DNA of 64,000 nucleotides from Taeniopygia guttata (taxonomy: Eukaryota > Chordata > Aves > Passeriformes > Estrildidae), in the NCBI RefSeq assembly GCF_048771995.1, contig NC_133030.1:60420001-60484000 (forward strand), read 5' to 3'. The notes beneath the pieces are model-generated. The model worked only from the letters and a program-made list of their open reading frames with translations, made no database searches and was not told the origin of the DNA. Of this stretch, positions 59,945-64,000 are shown one piece after another (the stretch's first letter is position 1; every line of letters begins with the position of its first letter). The position numbers and the translations under genes were made by a program.

Positions 59945-60060
59945 CACCCACGTTGTTCATATTTAATAGTGTTACACACAAATTAATGAACAAAACCCAA
60001 ACCCCGATGCACATGGATGCAGTTGAAACGGGGCAGAATCCTTGTGTGGAATTTAAGTGC
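59945..60060 (-). terminator. ACTR10: ACTR10 3' UTR with candidate poly(A) signal
   Basis: The nearest polyadenylation hexamer after the stop is the common variant ATTAAA (plus-strand TTTAAT at 59,962-59,967), predicting an end near 59,945. I see no canonical AATAAA close by, so a longer 3' UTR is possible. Confidence 0.45.
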
Positions 60061-63994
<3,934 letters not shown>

Positions 63995-64000
63995 CTGAAA

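Overview
This is a 64 kb piece of a bird nuclear genome, probably a songbird or relative. It has vertebrate genes with consensus GT-AG introns and three CpG-rich islands in otherwise AT-rich sequence. About a dozen short, 5'-truncated CR1 LINE fragments, the typical avian interspersed repeat, are scattered through it. I see no CRISPR, operon, bacterial sequence or recognisable endogenous virus.

Three protein genes all lie on the minus strand, in the order ACTR10 - PSMA3 - ARID4A along the direction of transcription. This is the gene order I recall for human chromosome 14q23. (1) ARID4A, 1 to about 34.8 kb: a non-coding first exon, the start-codon exon and coding exons 3-15, covering the tandem Tudor, RBB1NT and complete ARID domains (467 residues, in frame across every junction). 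The rest of the gene lies past the left edge. (2) PSMA3, about 47.75 to 57.15 kb: complete, 11 exons, exactly 255 codons, proteasome subunit alpha-7. (3) ACTR10, about 59.95 to 64.0 kb: the last six exons (about 218 C-terminal residues of dynactin Arp11). The 5' half lies past the right edge.

One RNA gene is certain: a 73-nt tRNA-Lys(CTT) on the plus strand at 57,243-57,315. It is head to head with PSMA3, 133 bp from its start codon, with a consensus CRE and a CCAAT box in the shared gap. The ARID4A CpG island (about 33.9-35.6 kb) looks bidirectional. It has five CCAAT boxes in 134 bp and a candidate plus-strand exon with a perfect Kozak ATG and a good splice donor. That exon joins in frame to an acceptor at 39,601, giving a hypothetical 88-codon reading frame. 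The position and direction match what I recall of the human antisense transcript PSMA3-AS1.

The long introns and intergenic stretches hold CR1 fragments, simple repeats and a 60-bp tandem duplication. They also hold a pair of unclassified 67-bp repeats and an isolated CpG island inside ARID4A intron 11 (11.76-12.23 kb). That island carries an NRF1 site and a perfect minus-strand splice donor and could be an internal promoter. I found no clearly new biological system. The best leads are the divergent transcript, the intronic island and the tRNA/PSMA3 shared promoter.
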